A DNA stretch of 64,000 bases from Theristus sp. LFF4_11 (Eukaryota > Nematoda > Chromadorea > Monhysterida > Xyalidae). The position numbers were made by a program, and so were the translations under genes. A model generated the notes under the pieces. That model was not told the DNA's origin, did not search any database, and worked only from the letters and a program-made list of their open reading frames with translations. Positions 23,504 to 61,100 of the stretch are shown piece by piece. Numbering within the stretch: position 1 is the first letter of the stretch; each line of letters starts with the position of its first letter. The stretch lies in NCBI GenBank assembly GCA_030248135.1, contig JASANC010003828.1, forward strand, positions 1 through 64,000, given 5' to 3'.

Positions 23504-25909
23504 TGTTTTTTTTTTTTTTTTTTTGGGTTGTGAAAGCAATGTGGGCTTCGTAAAGAAAAAAAAAAAAAGAAAAACAAAAAAAAAGTACTCTTTAATATTT
23601 GGCTAATAAAGTGCGTGCGATCAGCAAACTCGTGAACGCGATTTAATAGCGACTTCAGCAGCACACGTGTCTCGTCATTAAACGTGCAACGCCAACGGCT
23701 AATATCGCCACTTTAATAGCCAACCAAGTAGCCCCGGTTTCTCGCCACCTGCAGATAAGCGGCCGTGAAATCGGCCGGCTCCTGGTCGGGGCAGTTGCGC
23801 AGCTCCGCCTTGTGCTCCTCGATTTGACGCCGAAAAATGTCGATGAACCGCGGCACGGTCTCGCTGATGATGTCGTAGCTGAAGTGGTCGAACAGCGGCA
23901 CGAAACGCAGCCACGGGTAGGCGTCCAGCAATTGGCCTGCGCTGCTGCCGAACACCTCGAACAGCTTCTCGTTGATGTCGTACAGCTCGTTGAGCAGACT
24001 GTCCCCGGCGAGGTCGTAGCTGCAAAACACGAAAAACAGCGTGATCCGCGTATATTTTTGGAAATTGGAGCAAAGAATTCGAGATAAACTCTGGCCAATG
24101 ATCTTCTCCAGGTGTGAACTTCTCCATTGCAATGTAGACGCATAAAATTGAATCCCGACTCAGTATGGCCGGTGGTGCACATCGCCACGAAATCTCCGCA
24201 ATGAGTGCAAATGGTTTTCATGTCGAGCCAAAACACCGAAAACTGAACACACCCTGTTGACTCCATTGTGGACTTGATTTTTCTCAAGTGCTCACCTGTG
24301 ATTGAACGTCAGCATGCCCACAATGGACGCGATACACGCCATTAACGGATATCTCGGCTTTACGATTACCGTCTCCTTGTTCGCATTGCGAATCTCTTCA
24401 TTGAAATGCTCCACGAGTCGGTCGAGCTGATCGTTGACCTGCATTGTCAATTTGAATTTTTTTTTTAAATTTAGGTGTTTAAAAGATAGTCAATTTCTCT
24501 CAACCACCAATAGAGAAAAATAAACACCGGAATAGTCGACAAATTGTTCAGCCACTTGACTGAACTCAACAATTTGTTATGGCCATTTTGACGGCCTTTT
24601 TCATCACGATATCGCAATATCGTTGTCGCCAGAGGGGCGTATAAGGGCCCATTCATGTTGCAGTATTTAGTGACCGCCCAGCTATGCTGCGCGGGCACTA
24701 AATACTGCAACACGAATGCGTCTTAAGATTTTGCAAGTTGTCAAATATCAATACAATACAATAAGCTATTCTAGTAGCCATTTTAAATCAAATACAATTC
24801 TCGTTGTGGTGAGTAGAATTGTGGTTCGCGAAATAAAATGAAATGAAATGAATGCGAGCAAAAAAAATCAGAAACAAGCGCAACACCTTTGTCTCCATGA
24901 GATTGCGCCCAAAGCCGAAGTCCCTCAAAACGTGCAGCGCGAATCGCCGCTGTTCCCGCCAAAACGCGCCGTCGGGCAACGCGAGACCGTATTTTCCGCC
25001 GACCATCAACTCGAACAAATACTGGTGCGGTCGGCCGGAAAATGCGTCGGCTAGGACGAGTGGAAATTTTGAATGTATAAATTTAGTTGAAACTGGATTT
25101 TCCAACCAGGGGACACCCTGATATTTACAATCATAATCACCGGAGAAAACAGTCAAGAAAAGAAGAAGCTCATCAAGATCGTATGCTGAATTAGGGAATG
25201 TATCAACTTTGGCATGCCTCTTGGCATACCAAGATGGTATACTATAAGTACCAACATCCATCTTGGCGAGCTTCTTAGTATGACTTTTTATCAAGTGATA
25301 ATCCAATCACTGTTAAATGAAATGAAGCCACGAATGAACGGATTTCATGTGGAAGTGCGAAAAGGGGCAAAAGGGCTAAAACTGCCCGCAGCAACCACCC
25401 CCAAAACTGACCATTATTGACCAACGCTTGTTTCATCACTTCATAGTCGGTGATGACCACGAAGGGACCGGGTATCCAGATCGTGAATATGCCGCCGTAC
25501 TGTTTGCCCCACTCGTCAAATTGTTTCGCTAGTTTGTCCAGCTGTGAATTTTATTCTTTGTTTAATTAAAATTTCTTGATCCAACTTTTTGAGAAACGGT
25601 TTTAAAGTGTGATTCTCGAAAGTGTCGCAGACTTTTAAAAAGTTGAACATCTTGAGTGCAAGTGCCGCCGTTTTTTTAATGTTTTTGCCCTAAATTTCTA
25701 ATGCAAGCCAAAAAACAGTTTAGACCTTAATAAAAGAATAAAAATACGAATTGTTTATTAATTGAAAAACTCACCTGGCTCTCAACTGCCAAGGAATTAC
25801 CAATCAACGGCAGTGGAAGCGGTCCGGTCGGGTATTTTGAGCGTCTACCAACAAATTGGTGCCACAAAAACGCCAAAAACGCCAGTAACACCACCAAATT
25901 CAACAACAT
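21889..25909 (-). CDS. Cytochrome P450, CYP2-clan, nematode type (one exon missing)
   Basis: Heme-thiolate monooxygenase, expected in the ER membrane and oxidising small lipophilic substrates with electrons from P450 reductase. Eight exons join in phase: 25775-25909, 25412-25541, 24887-25050, 24296-24438, 23749-24019, 22852-22944, 22407-22509, 21889-22256, giving 468 codons. Visible landmarks are an N-terminal membrane anchor, a proline hinge (PTGPLPLPLIGN), the C-helix (WREQRRFALHVL), the ExxR of helix K (ESQR), the PERF-type FRPERF and the heme loop PFSLGKRQCLGES with its cysteine ligand. The I-helix segment (AGxxT) should lie between exons 5 and 6. Both ends there are phase 0, so a missing exon of a multiple of three bases would restore a normal length near 500 aa. 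The homopolymer-filled stretch 23227-23600 may have destroyed it in assembly; alternatively the gene is broken. Confidence 0.85.
22407..22509 (-). CDS. P450 exon 7: helix K with ExxR
   Basis: Acceptor ATTGCAG, donor AAAG|GTGAAG, phase 1 at the end. It encodes HESQRCANIVTINLLHETT, with the ExxR glutamate and arginine as ESQR, and SGHAIPK leading into the next exon's G-T-T-V. Confidence 0.85.
22560..22715 (+). repeat. Dispersed GGGAATTCAAAATTGG-family repeat in a P450 intron
   Basis: Carries CTGTTTCATGCATGACGCGG, GGAATTCAAAATTGGT, GGGCCGAGTCAC and GAATTGCCACATAAAGATTG, the same ordered phrases as the other family members. Confidence 0.6.
22852..22944 (-). CDS. P450 exon 6
   Basis: Acceptor CTTCAG, donor TTCAG|GTTCGC, phase 0 at both ends. 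It encodes VQERAAAEIRRVLGPERR and the MPFVQ end. This is the helix J region just after the missing I-helix. Confidence 0.85.
23114..23226 (+). mobile_element. tRNA-derived SINE, copy 3 (3' part lost in homopolymers)
   Basis: Contains GTGGCCTGGTGGTAGTGCG (A-box region), GGGGGATCGAGCCTCGCC (B-box region) and TATAGGCACTTAATGACAG, as in the copies at 3366-3537 and 31741-31897. It stops where the poly-G block starts. Confidence 0.7.
23227..23600. other. Homopolymer-ridden stretch, suspected assembly or sequencing damage
   Basis: Runs of up to about 14 G, long A runs and a T run of more than 40 bases follow each other with little complex sequence. The block lies where the P450 I-helix exon is expected and directly after a SINE copy. 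It looks like poorly resolved sequence rather than functional DNA. Confidence 0.55.
23749..24019 (-). CDS. P450 exon 5
   Basis: Acceptor TTTTGCAG, donor CTGCAG|GTGGCG, phase 0 at the end. It encodes the F-G region (LLDAYPWLRFVPLFDHF) and the helix G-H stretch ending in DFTAAYLQ. In related P450s this is followed by the helix H-I segment, which is not found downstream. Confidence 0.85.
24296..24438 (-). CDS. P450 exon 4
   Basis: Acceptor AATGCAG, donor ACAG|GTGAGC, phase 2 at the end. It encodes NDQLDRLVEHFNEEI, the basic KPRYPL and IASIVGMLTFNH, the helix D-E region. Confidence 0.85.
24651..24717. ncRNA. Near-perfect 67-nt hairpin in a P450 intron
   Basis: The left arm (24651-24677) and right arm (24691-24717) pair over about 25 of 27 positions with two mismatches and a loop of about 13 nt. 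The core is a 17-bp match with TGTTGCAGTATTTAGTG. The size is like a pre-miRNA stem-loop. Weaker complementarity continues outward, as in a very small MITE. Expression is unknown, so the RNA assignment is only a possibility. Confidence 0.3.
24887..25050 (-). CDS. P450 exon 3: C-helix region
   Basis: Acceptor GTCCTAG, donor AAAG|GTGTTG. It encodes DAFSGRPHQYLF and WREQRRFALHVLRDFGFG. The tryptophan and arginine of WREQRR are the residues that contact a heme propionate in P450s. Confidence 0.9.
25412..25541 (-). CDS. P450 exon 2
   Basis: Acceptor TTCACAG, donor AATG|GTCAGT, phase 1 at the end. It encodes QFDEWGKQYGGIFTIWIPG then PFVVITDYEVMKQALV, the usual beta-1 region of microsomal P450s. 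Confidence 0.85.
25775..25909 (-). CDS. P450 exon 1: membrane anchor and proline hinge
   Basis: Starts at ATG 25907-25909, the first ATG after an in-frame TAG. It encodes a hydrophobic helix (NLVVLLAFLAFLW), a basic stop-transfer GRRSKY and the hinge PTGPLPLPLIGN. The donor CAG|GTGAGT is in phase 0. Confidence 0.85.
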
Positions 25910-26431
25910 TCTGGCAATCAAATTCTAGCAGAAGCACTGAAGAAAACTGTGGTGAGGTTCCAAAAACATATAAAGCATTAGCCGTTATCAAAATTAAAAC
26001 CAGCTCCGTTTTTCTGCCTCTTTTCCGGAGTTTTCGTCTGTCTCTGTTTGCATAACATTGTGTTTTATCACCAAACAAATTTCAGCTGCGCAAACACAGC
26101 GAGCGCATTGCGCTAGATAAATATTGCATCATATTCTGAAACGCATTATTGACATGAAAACGACTGCTTGAACAAAGTGTCTCGCAGCACATAACAATGC
26201 TGACAAGAAACCTGTTTTCTAAACATTCGAGGTAAAGCATTATTTTAAAAAATCAATAAATTGCACAAGTCTGGCGTTTATACATTTACGTGTATATACA
26301 GCTGCAGCTGTTGTAAATGGTGTTTATTCGCACACATCACAAAATAACGCGAATTCCTGAGAAGCCGCAATATTTCATCATTTTCATCAATGCCACTTTG
26401 ACAGCCTTTTTTTACGAACACCACTACGGTA
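25910..26431. other. Spacer between membrane-protein gene and P450
   Basis: About 520 bp separates the upstream gene's stop codon from the P450 start on the same strand. It must hold the upstream gene's 3' end and the P450 promoter. No core promoter motif is clear. Confidence 0.35.
26323..26328 (-). terminator. Candidate poly(A) signal of the membrane-protein gene
   Basis: AATAAA on the minus strand, about 105 bp after the stop codon of the two-exon gene. Confidence 0.35.
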
Positions 26432-27269
26432 TCAACGGCCGGTTCTGTCTGGCGGCATCAGCACCTCCATGTAATATCGATACCGCCAGAAGAAGACGCC
26501 CGCTGCGCAGATGAACGCGGTCGTGAACATCACGGCCAGCTCCATGCCGCTCATCGTGTCCGTTTTCGTCGCCTGCACCTGTTTTTTTTTCAAACTCTAT
26601 GAGATGCATGAGTGTTTGTTTGAGTTTGATTTAGCAGTAAAGTGCATCATGGACGGATACACGCACAAAGTAGCACAGCGTTACAGATCCACCAAAATAG
26701 GGTACAGTAGGTGCAGTGCCATAAAACTCAACAACCAAGAAACAAAGTTGCAGATAAATTTTTGAGAAGCAAAAAGTTTGGTATGGTCAATCACCTGAAC
26801 ACCATTTTGATTGAGCCGTTCTTTGCTTTTGAATGTTGTTAGCTAGTAGCTACACGAGTTTCTGTATCTACTTCGTGCCACAATGCTCATCGTTCAACCT
26901 TCAACGGCACAGTATCACCGAACCACACAACAGTGATGCAGCAATGAGAAGTCGCCGCACAGCACATCGTTGTACCCTGACCTTTTTATCCGCTCCATCA
27001 GCATTTGTTGTTTTCGCTGTTGTTGCCCCATAGCTTCGTCTTTTTGGCCGTTGATTCGACAGTAGACGTTGCTCGCTAGGTTCGTTCAAATTCTCGCGCG
27101 CATTTTCGCCGGGTTTCGCATCTCCCGCAGCGGTGTTTTGCGATTTGCCGCGTTTCACGGCTGCAGATTTGCTCTTTTCAAAGCGGTCGCATAATTCCTG
27201 CAGGTTGCGTACGCGGCTCTCGCCTTCGCTCAGCGTCAGCTTCGGTCGACTTTCGAACGGATTTTGCAT
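26432..27269 (-). CDS. Small single-pass membrane protein, 144 aa, two exons
   Basis: Exons 26982-27269 and 26432-26578 join in phase 0 (donor AAAAAG|GTCAGG, acceptor AAAACAG). Residues 1-100 are charged and hydrophilic (LQELCDRFEKSKSAAVKRG, RPKRRSYG), with no signal peptide at the start. Residues of about 109-126 form one hydrophobic helix (ELAVMFTTAFICAAGVFFW), followed by a short basic and aromatic tail RYRYYMEVLMPPDRTGR. This layout suggests a protein held in a membrane by its C-terminal helix with the N-terminus in the cytosol. I do not recognise the family. The start was taken at the first ATG after a likely untranslated stretch; the ORF is open further upstream, so an additional 5' exon is possible. 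Confidence 0.55.
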
Positions 27270-30200
27270 CACTTTCGCAGTGGAGTTTGCTTCTTGAGAA
27301 ACACAACCGAAACAATCGAAAAAATGATCCAATGTTACGGAACCAAAATCGAACTTCAATGAAAAGGCACTGGATGTGAAGAGGTCATACAAAATTTCGG
27401 TGTTCTTCCTAGTTGCACTTTTCCAACTAGGAAAACCAATGCTACTGATTCTCATTGGGTTACACTTGTTGCCATAGTCGTGATCAAAATCAATATGATG
27501 CGGTGCGTGTGCGCGCGCATCCATTCATCCCGCGTTGTATGTATCCAACTTTCAGTGAATAAAACAGTTTGAAATGGATTGATTTGTTTGTGATGCATCG
27601 TGAGAAGCAAATTTGAAGACGGAATTCACTTATAGTATGTTTGTTTAAACCTGTCACTTTTGTAGAATACAAGACCATACAAACTCACAGCGCTCATTTT
27701 TAGAACATTTGCCTTAAAAACCAATTTACATGTAAGTCCAAGTTTTTTGTTCAAAAAAATAAAAAGAGGGCGGTGGCGACGCAGCCGCAAACCAGTTAAG
27801 CCAGGTACTGGCGGCCCCTATTACCAGATCCACGGGTAATAGTTATGGGCATGCTTCATCCGCGCCAACCACACACCAGCGAAACACGGGGGACGCACAG
27901 GTTACACTGCTCCGGCAACCCCAAAGCCGGACTCGGCCACGACCCCCGGCCCCGGTTTAGCCGGTGGTCCTACAGGCTTCGCTGCCCCTAAGAAGCTGTG
28001 GGAGCTGTGAATCGCATGAATCAACAACTTGCTAGATCGTTTTTATAATAGTTGACTATCCGTGAGACACGAGTATTATCGTTTCGTTTCGTTTTATTCG
28101 GCGCTCATAAGCGTCGTTCGATAGTCAGCACCAATCGATAACTATCCGCTTCGTATGTTTGTTTGGGTGTAAATTTTTGCATGCCCAATGTGCACCGTGA
28201 CAAATTGGACTCACCTTTTTAGCAGTTCTCTGCATCACAAAGCGAAAAAAACACCAACGGTGTTACCCCTCCTTCCAACTACTTTTCTGTTTGCGTTGCT
28301 GGTCAGTCTATTCAACGTCGGCACCTATGGGCAGCGTGTTTCACGTGTAAATTGGTCTCGCTCAACAAAAATGGCGGAATGAATTTTCACAAAATATGTG
28401 TATCACAATTGAAATTGGGGTGCCGCGATACTTCATATCACAGATTCAACTCAAAAAATTCAACCTCTGCAATTCGTAACTTTGTGACTATTTGTTCTCA
28501 CAATTTGTGACTGTTTTCTTGCAACTCCAAGACCATTATTATTCTTTCTTGCTTATTTTTTGCAAGCTTTGCATTCGATGAAAGAAAGTGACATGTTTCA
28601 ACAAGCATGCTGTATTTTTGTTTATGTAGAAAAGTGACGTTGAACGTTTTGCAGGCACGCTGGAAGACAGCTGAAAAAAAACACAACTCGAACCAACGAA
28701 CCAACTATTCTGCTGAAATTCAAAATGCCGCTCCAAACTTGAAACGAACGATTTGCCTGTCTGTATAATTTTGCAAGTTTAAAATTTGTCGACACGTTTA
28801 ATGTCAGTCCACAGAACCAATCCAACAGAATTGTTTTCTCGTCTTATTTACACGTTTTTTCTCGAAACAGATTTTAACAGTTCTTTCAACGGCGAATTGA
28901 AAAAAAACTATTTTAGAAACAAAACACTATTCAGCAGGTTGAGTGAGTGACAAAAACAAAAAGACAGTGACAGAATATGACAAAAAATCAGGGAAAAAAC
29001 AAGTTCTTCATTTTGGCATTCAATTTTTAAATTGAAACTAACCAATAAACAAGAAACAACAAATTTATACTGTCTCTTGAAACTTTATGAAAACAACAAC
29101 ACAACCATGCAGAAATACAAGCAAACATTCAATTAATGAATATACTTTTTTAAAAGACCTTTCTCACAAAGATCTACTGATCGTTATAAGTCAAATAAAA
29201 CTTCAAAAATATATTCTCAAAACCACCGTTATCACAAAACAACAACAAAATGTCGAAAAGGGAGCAAATAATGAAAATGGTGTATTGACCGACAGAGGGG
29301 GCAGGGAAGGGAAGAACTGAGAACAACACGAATGAAATGAACACAAAAATAAAAATACAAAAAAATCATAAACGCGAATATTGTGGAAACTCGGTATTTT
29401 TTATTCATGGATTCCACGAAAACCAAGCGTGAGAAACACGGAAAACAAAAATCACAGAAAGTGACAGTGTACAAGGCGAAAACGAAAACAAAGCAAAAAG
29501 AACGCAACAAAAGAGGATAACAAAACCATTATGATAAATACCAACATCACATTGATAAAAGTCACACGAACAATCGGAAATCCAAATCAAACAGGTTCAA
29601 CTTCAGCGTTAAAACTAAAAAACAATCATGTTTCTCACAATTTTAGGTGTTTGGCTGATGCACTTTTCTGACAGAAAAACATGACAAAATAATAATAAAT
29701 AACAAATATTTGTTTCTTGAAACAAGGAATAAGCAAATGCGCTTGTTTATATGTACTTGTAACATTGATATTAGCACAATAAGCCCTTACCATTTTTATT
29801 CATTGAATGACCTTGTTTCGCAATTTTGAAATACTTTTCTTTGCCCTTTGAGTTCAATACTGTTTTTTAATTCTTGATAGAAAAGCTTGTTTAGTTAACA
29901 AAGTTAACAAAGCAGCAGCAAACTGCACATCTTGACGGGCGGAGAGTGGGGTCACTTCCACTTGGCTGGCCATAAAAAGCCTCGACGTTTCAGTATTTTT
30001 TTCATTCGTCTCGTCTTGGAGTCAAAAAACATAGCTTTGGTGTCGAATTAGAACTGTTCCAATTCAGAAAATCAACTGAACGTATGTAGGTAGGTCGCAT
30101 TACTAGTTTCACATTCACAAAATAAATATTGCACATCAACAAGACTCACAAAAAAACGTGTTCAACAAAACAATTTCAGGGTCACGATATTCATCTTGAG
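27270..30200. other. Intergenic, no gene seen apart from a GC-rich island
   Basis: Mostly AT-rich sequence with short uninformative ORFs. It lies between the membrane-protein gene and the 3' end of the RAF gene. The only distinct object is the GC-rich block at 27765-28015. Confidence 0.4.
27765..28015. other. GC-rich island, possible retroelement remnant
   Basis: About 250 bp with high GC (for example CCCCCGGCCCCGGTTTAGCC) within strongly AT-rich DNA. It has sharp edges, no ORF of note and no match to the other repeats in this window. It may be the untranslated end of a retrotransposon, but no diagnostic motif shows this. Confidence 0.3.
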
Positions 30201-30207
30201 TGTAAAG

Positions 30208-30213
30208 TTTTAT
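30208..30213 (-). terminator. Candidate poly(A) signal of RAF
   Basis: AATAAA on the minus strand, about 570 bp after the RAF stop codon. The intervening 3' region includes a GC-rich stretch with repeated GTCCCG units (about 30555-30735). Confidence 0.25.
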
Positions 30214-30781
30214 TAGAACAAAATCCGTTTTGGCGTAAAGTGCCCGTCTGAAAGCCGTGTGCTTCAACATAGAAATGTTGCGTAATCACCACAACACGCA
30301 GACACACACAGGCATTATAACACTGCGCGCATGGCAGCGAATTTGCACCGCGAAAGCGTCTGGTCTTCTGACAAGCACTTCAGTCCCCAACGTCAGACCC
30401 GTTTACGTCGACGCACATCCACGCACAGACAGGCAAGGCAGAGACGTGAATATCAAACGGTCGCACAATAAATACAGGTTGAATACGCGCGCTACAAAAA
30501 GCGCCACCGTTTACGTGGACGTGCGTCAACATGAATGGATCCAAATTAGAAACGGCCGCGGGAGCGGGACAGATGGTTCGGTTCTAGGACGGAAGAGCGC
30601 GGGACGGGACAGCCGAAAGCAATTTCGGGACGGGAAAGTGCGGGACGAGCACACGGGGTCTGCGAGACGGGAACGGGACAGTGCCGTTGTGCACTTTGTC
30701 CCGCCCTTTGCGCGACCCTGCTGTCCCGCGCCCACCGCACCAACTCAAATGTACTGCTTTTCACAAGCTCAGCAGTGCCGT

Positions 30782-57943
<27,162 letters not shown>

Positions 57944-58190
57944 TATGGTTGGATCGTCTTGCTACCGTGCCGTCGTCCCTGCGCGGCCACAATTTTATTG
58001 TGCTGTGCAGTCTGCTGCTCCTTCACTTCTCGATTCAATTTATTTAGTCTTTTCCTATGCTGCCGCTGCCGTTCTCTCTCGTACGTTTCCTAAAATAAGC
58101 CTTGATTGGAGAATATGATAGCAGAGTTGGTCACGCGACAGCGACGTGTCGTCGACTGTCGCCTCGGGTGCACTATTGTAGAAAAATTTC
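57944..58190 (-). promoter_or_regulatory. Presumed RAF 5' UTR and promoter region
   Basis: A GC-richer stretch directly upstream of the RAF ATG. No TATA box or initiator stands out. The assignment rests only on position. The next 5 kb upstream is repeat-dominated. Confidence 0.3.
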
Positions 58191-61100
58191 TGGGGTGGGG
58201 ACTGGAGGGTGGGGGGGGGGCGGGCTGGGGGGGGGGGGGGCACACCTAGAGACATAGTTGTTCCAGAGCCGAGGGGGGGCATAGTTGTTCCAGAGCAGTA
58301 CCGTGGGCCCAAAACAATTTTCGAAGGGGGGGGGTATGGATGGTGCCGTGGGGGGGGGGGTGCCGACCAAAAAGTGAGGGGGGGGTCCAACCTATGGTAA
58401 CGTGGGACCCCCCTAGGGTTAGGGGCTTTGAAAAAAAAAATTTTTTTTATTTTTTTTTTCGTTTTTTTTTTTTAATTTGGATTTTTTTTCAAACTTAAAA
58501 AAAATTTGAAAATTTTTTTCTTCTACTTTGCTCTGAAAATTCGATTTATGGCATAATTTTTTGAAAGTTCAAACCAAATTTTCTTCCCAACTTCTTTGTG
58601 TGCTTAGGTAAATGTCATTATTTGGTCATTTTGACCGACGTACTCCATGTTTTTCGATTTGGATGACTTCTAGAGTCAATTTTTAGCGTTGAAATGACTT
58701 AACTGAATTGAAATATCGTTTCAGAAATCGTTTTCTTGCAACTTAGAACATGTTTTTCAGTCGGTAGGCCATGAGATGAACATGATATCTTGTTGATTGG
58801 CGTATGTTATAGGTCTACAATGGAGTTGTGCGATATATTGTTAAACAATTTGAGCGGAGATGTTGGTTAATACCACATCACACGACCGTTTTTCAGATAC
58901 CCGATAACATGGCCACATGTTAAAACTTGCGTGCTGAGCTAAACTAACGTGTTAAACTAGCGTCTGTCAGTTGCCCGCAACGTGATCGCGAAATCATGGT
59001 ACGTGTTTTCGATACGATGATTTGAAGAGTGGGCTCTCGCCATGTGGCAGATAGCATAGCTGGTTGAACCTGAAAGTAAGTGTCTTGGGGGGGGGGGGGG
59101 CCCGACCGGGTCGACAGGGGTTGCCGACTTAGCTACAGCAAACAGGAATTTTTGAACACAGTCAAATTTTGGTAATTTTCTAAAGAGGAACCACTAAGAA
59201 CGGTTCAATATTCAAGTACACGTGAAAAATTGCCCTGTTTTACTGTTGAAAATGCAACTTTCCCTCTATGAAATGGACATAATTTCAATAAAACACGATT
59301 TTCGCTCTTATAGTTTCCCGGATCGTTCTGAAAATAGTCTAGATGAACTCAGCTCGACGAGACGCTTTGAACGCACCTAACTTGTAAAAAAAAAATTTAA
59401 AAAAAAAAATTTCAATTTAAAAAAAAAATCCGGATTTTTTTTCCCCTAACCCTAGACCCCCCCCATAGGGGTCCCATGGGGGGGGTGCATTTTTTCAAAA
59501 TTTTCTGTGGGGGGGTCCACCCCCCCCCCACCTAGAGATGTCAAGAAAAAAAAATTTTCTATTTTTTTTCTTTAAAAAAATTTTTTTTTTTTAAATTTTT
59601 TTTTAAATGAAAGTTGTTCAGAATTTTTCAGGGAGTCCGAATATCACCATCTGAGGAGCCACCGACTTACCATATGACCCCCACTCATATGGGAGGAGGG
59701 TGAAAATTTCAGACTTGGTTTCGGCGACCCCATTTTCCCACCGACGACATCACGTCTCGTGTTTTGCCTCTCAATTCACCTCAAATAACATGGAAACAAG
59801 TTCCACAACAAACCGGTGTGATCATGCTGACGACACGAGGCGAAACAGCAACGAGCAACCAACGAAGTTACGCTTGCAGTGGCAGACAGTGCAATTTCCA
59901 CCTTTCGAGATCCTGAAAAACGATGCGTAAATCATAGTTGTTCTAGGGGGGGGCCTGGGGGGGGGCCGCCCCCCCAAAAAATTTTCGAATCTATCTCTAT
60001 CAGAAAGTTTTTTTCAGCTCAGCTATTATCTATCTAAAAAATTTTCTCAGTCAGCTATCTATCTGAAAATTTTTGTCTTCGAAGGATAAAATTAGTCAAT
60101 TTTTGACCAAAATTGACCATTTTTGCTCGTAATTCTTGAAAATTTCGCTAATTTTAAGTAAAATAAGCGTTTATACTTAATTTTTAGTGTATTTTTAGCA
60201 TTATTTTGCTGTTTTTGTTGCTTTTTAGCGTTTTAGCTATCTATCTATCAAATTTCAAAATTTTGACCGGCCCCCCCCCCCCCAAAGTCACATCCCCCCC
60301 CCCCCGCGGCCCCCCCCCCCCCCCCCCAAAATTTTCCAGCTATCTATCTATCTGGAAAATTTGCTCCAGCTATCTATATCGGCCCCCCCCCAACCCCTCG
60401 GCTCTGGAACAACTATGGCGTAAATGTGAGTTCTCTGCTTCTATCTCACCTTAGCGACATCGGAATTTGTTGAACTAGCCTTTGCGACGCTCAAGTACTT
60501 CAATGCGCGAGTCGATCATCACTCACCAAGGCTGAAAACAGTCGATAAATCAATCCAGAATACCACCTGAAGCGTTGAAGACTAAGTGACAAGGTAAAGC
60601 CAAAGAAAATTTTTGTTGAACTTTCGAAAAATTATGCCAAAAACGGCATTTTCAGGGCACATTAAAGAAAAAATTTCAAAAATTTTTAATAAAAAAAATA
60701 AAAAAAATGCTCATTTTTTTTACTTAAAAAAAAATTAAAAATTTTTTTTTTTGACCCTTACATCTCTACCCCCACCCCCCATGATAATTTTTCGCTTAAA
60801 TTTTGGAGGAAAAACGCTAAATTTTGCTGCAAAATCGTTGAAATTACAATGAAGAAGATGGTCAAGTTATCATATATTCCCCTTATGGACTTTTTAGACA
60901 AAAAATCATGATTTTCGATAAAAATTTTTGGGTGTCCGGAAAATTTTGGGGGGGGGGGTCTCCGCCAGACAAAATTTCATGGGGGGTGTGGGGGGGTGTC
61001 GGCCCAATTGTCGAGGGGGGGGGGCCGGGGGGTGGGGGGTGCCCGGTTTTAGGATGGGGTGACACGGTGCCCCCCCCCACCCCCCCTCGCCCACGGTACT

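Noticed and set aside
23620..23690. Phrase TFNDETRVLLKSLL on the minus strand considered for the missing P450 exon
   Set aside because: FNDE resembles the start of an I-helix exon, but the frame continues without AGxxT and lacks good splice sites in phase.
25095..25115. AGGGGACACCCTGAT string in a P450 intron as a mariner end
   Set aside because: It is short, with no partner terminus or TA pair found nearby.
25919..25921. TTG upstream of the P450 ATG as an alternative start
   Set aside because: ATG at 25907-25909 is the first ATG after an in-frame TAG and gives a normal membrane anchor. Non-ATG initiation is unnecessary.
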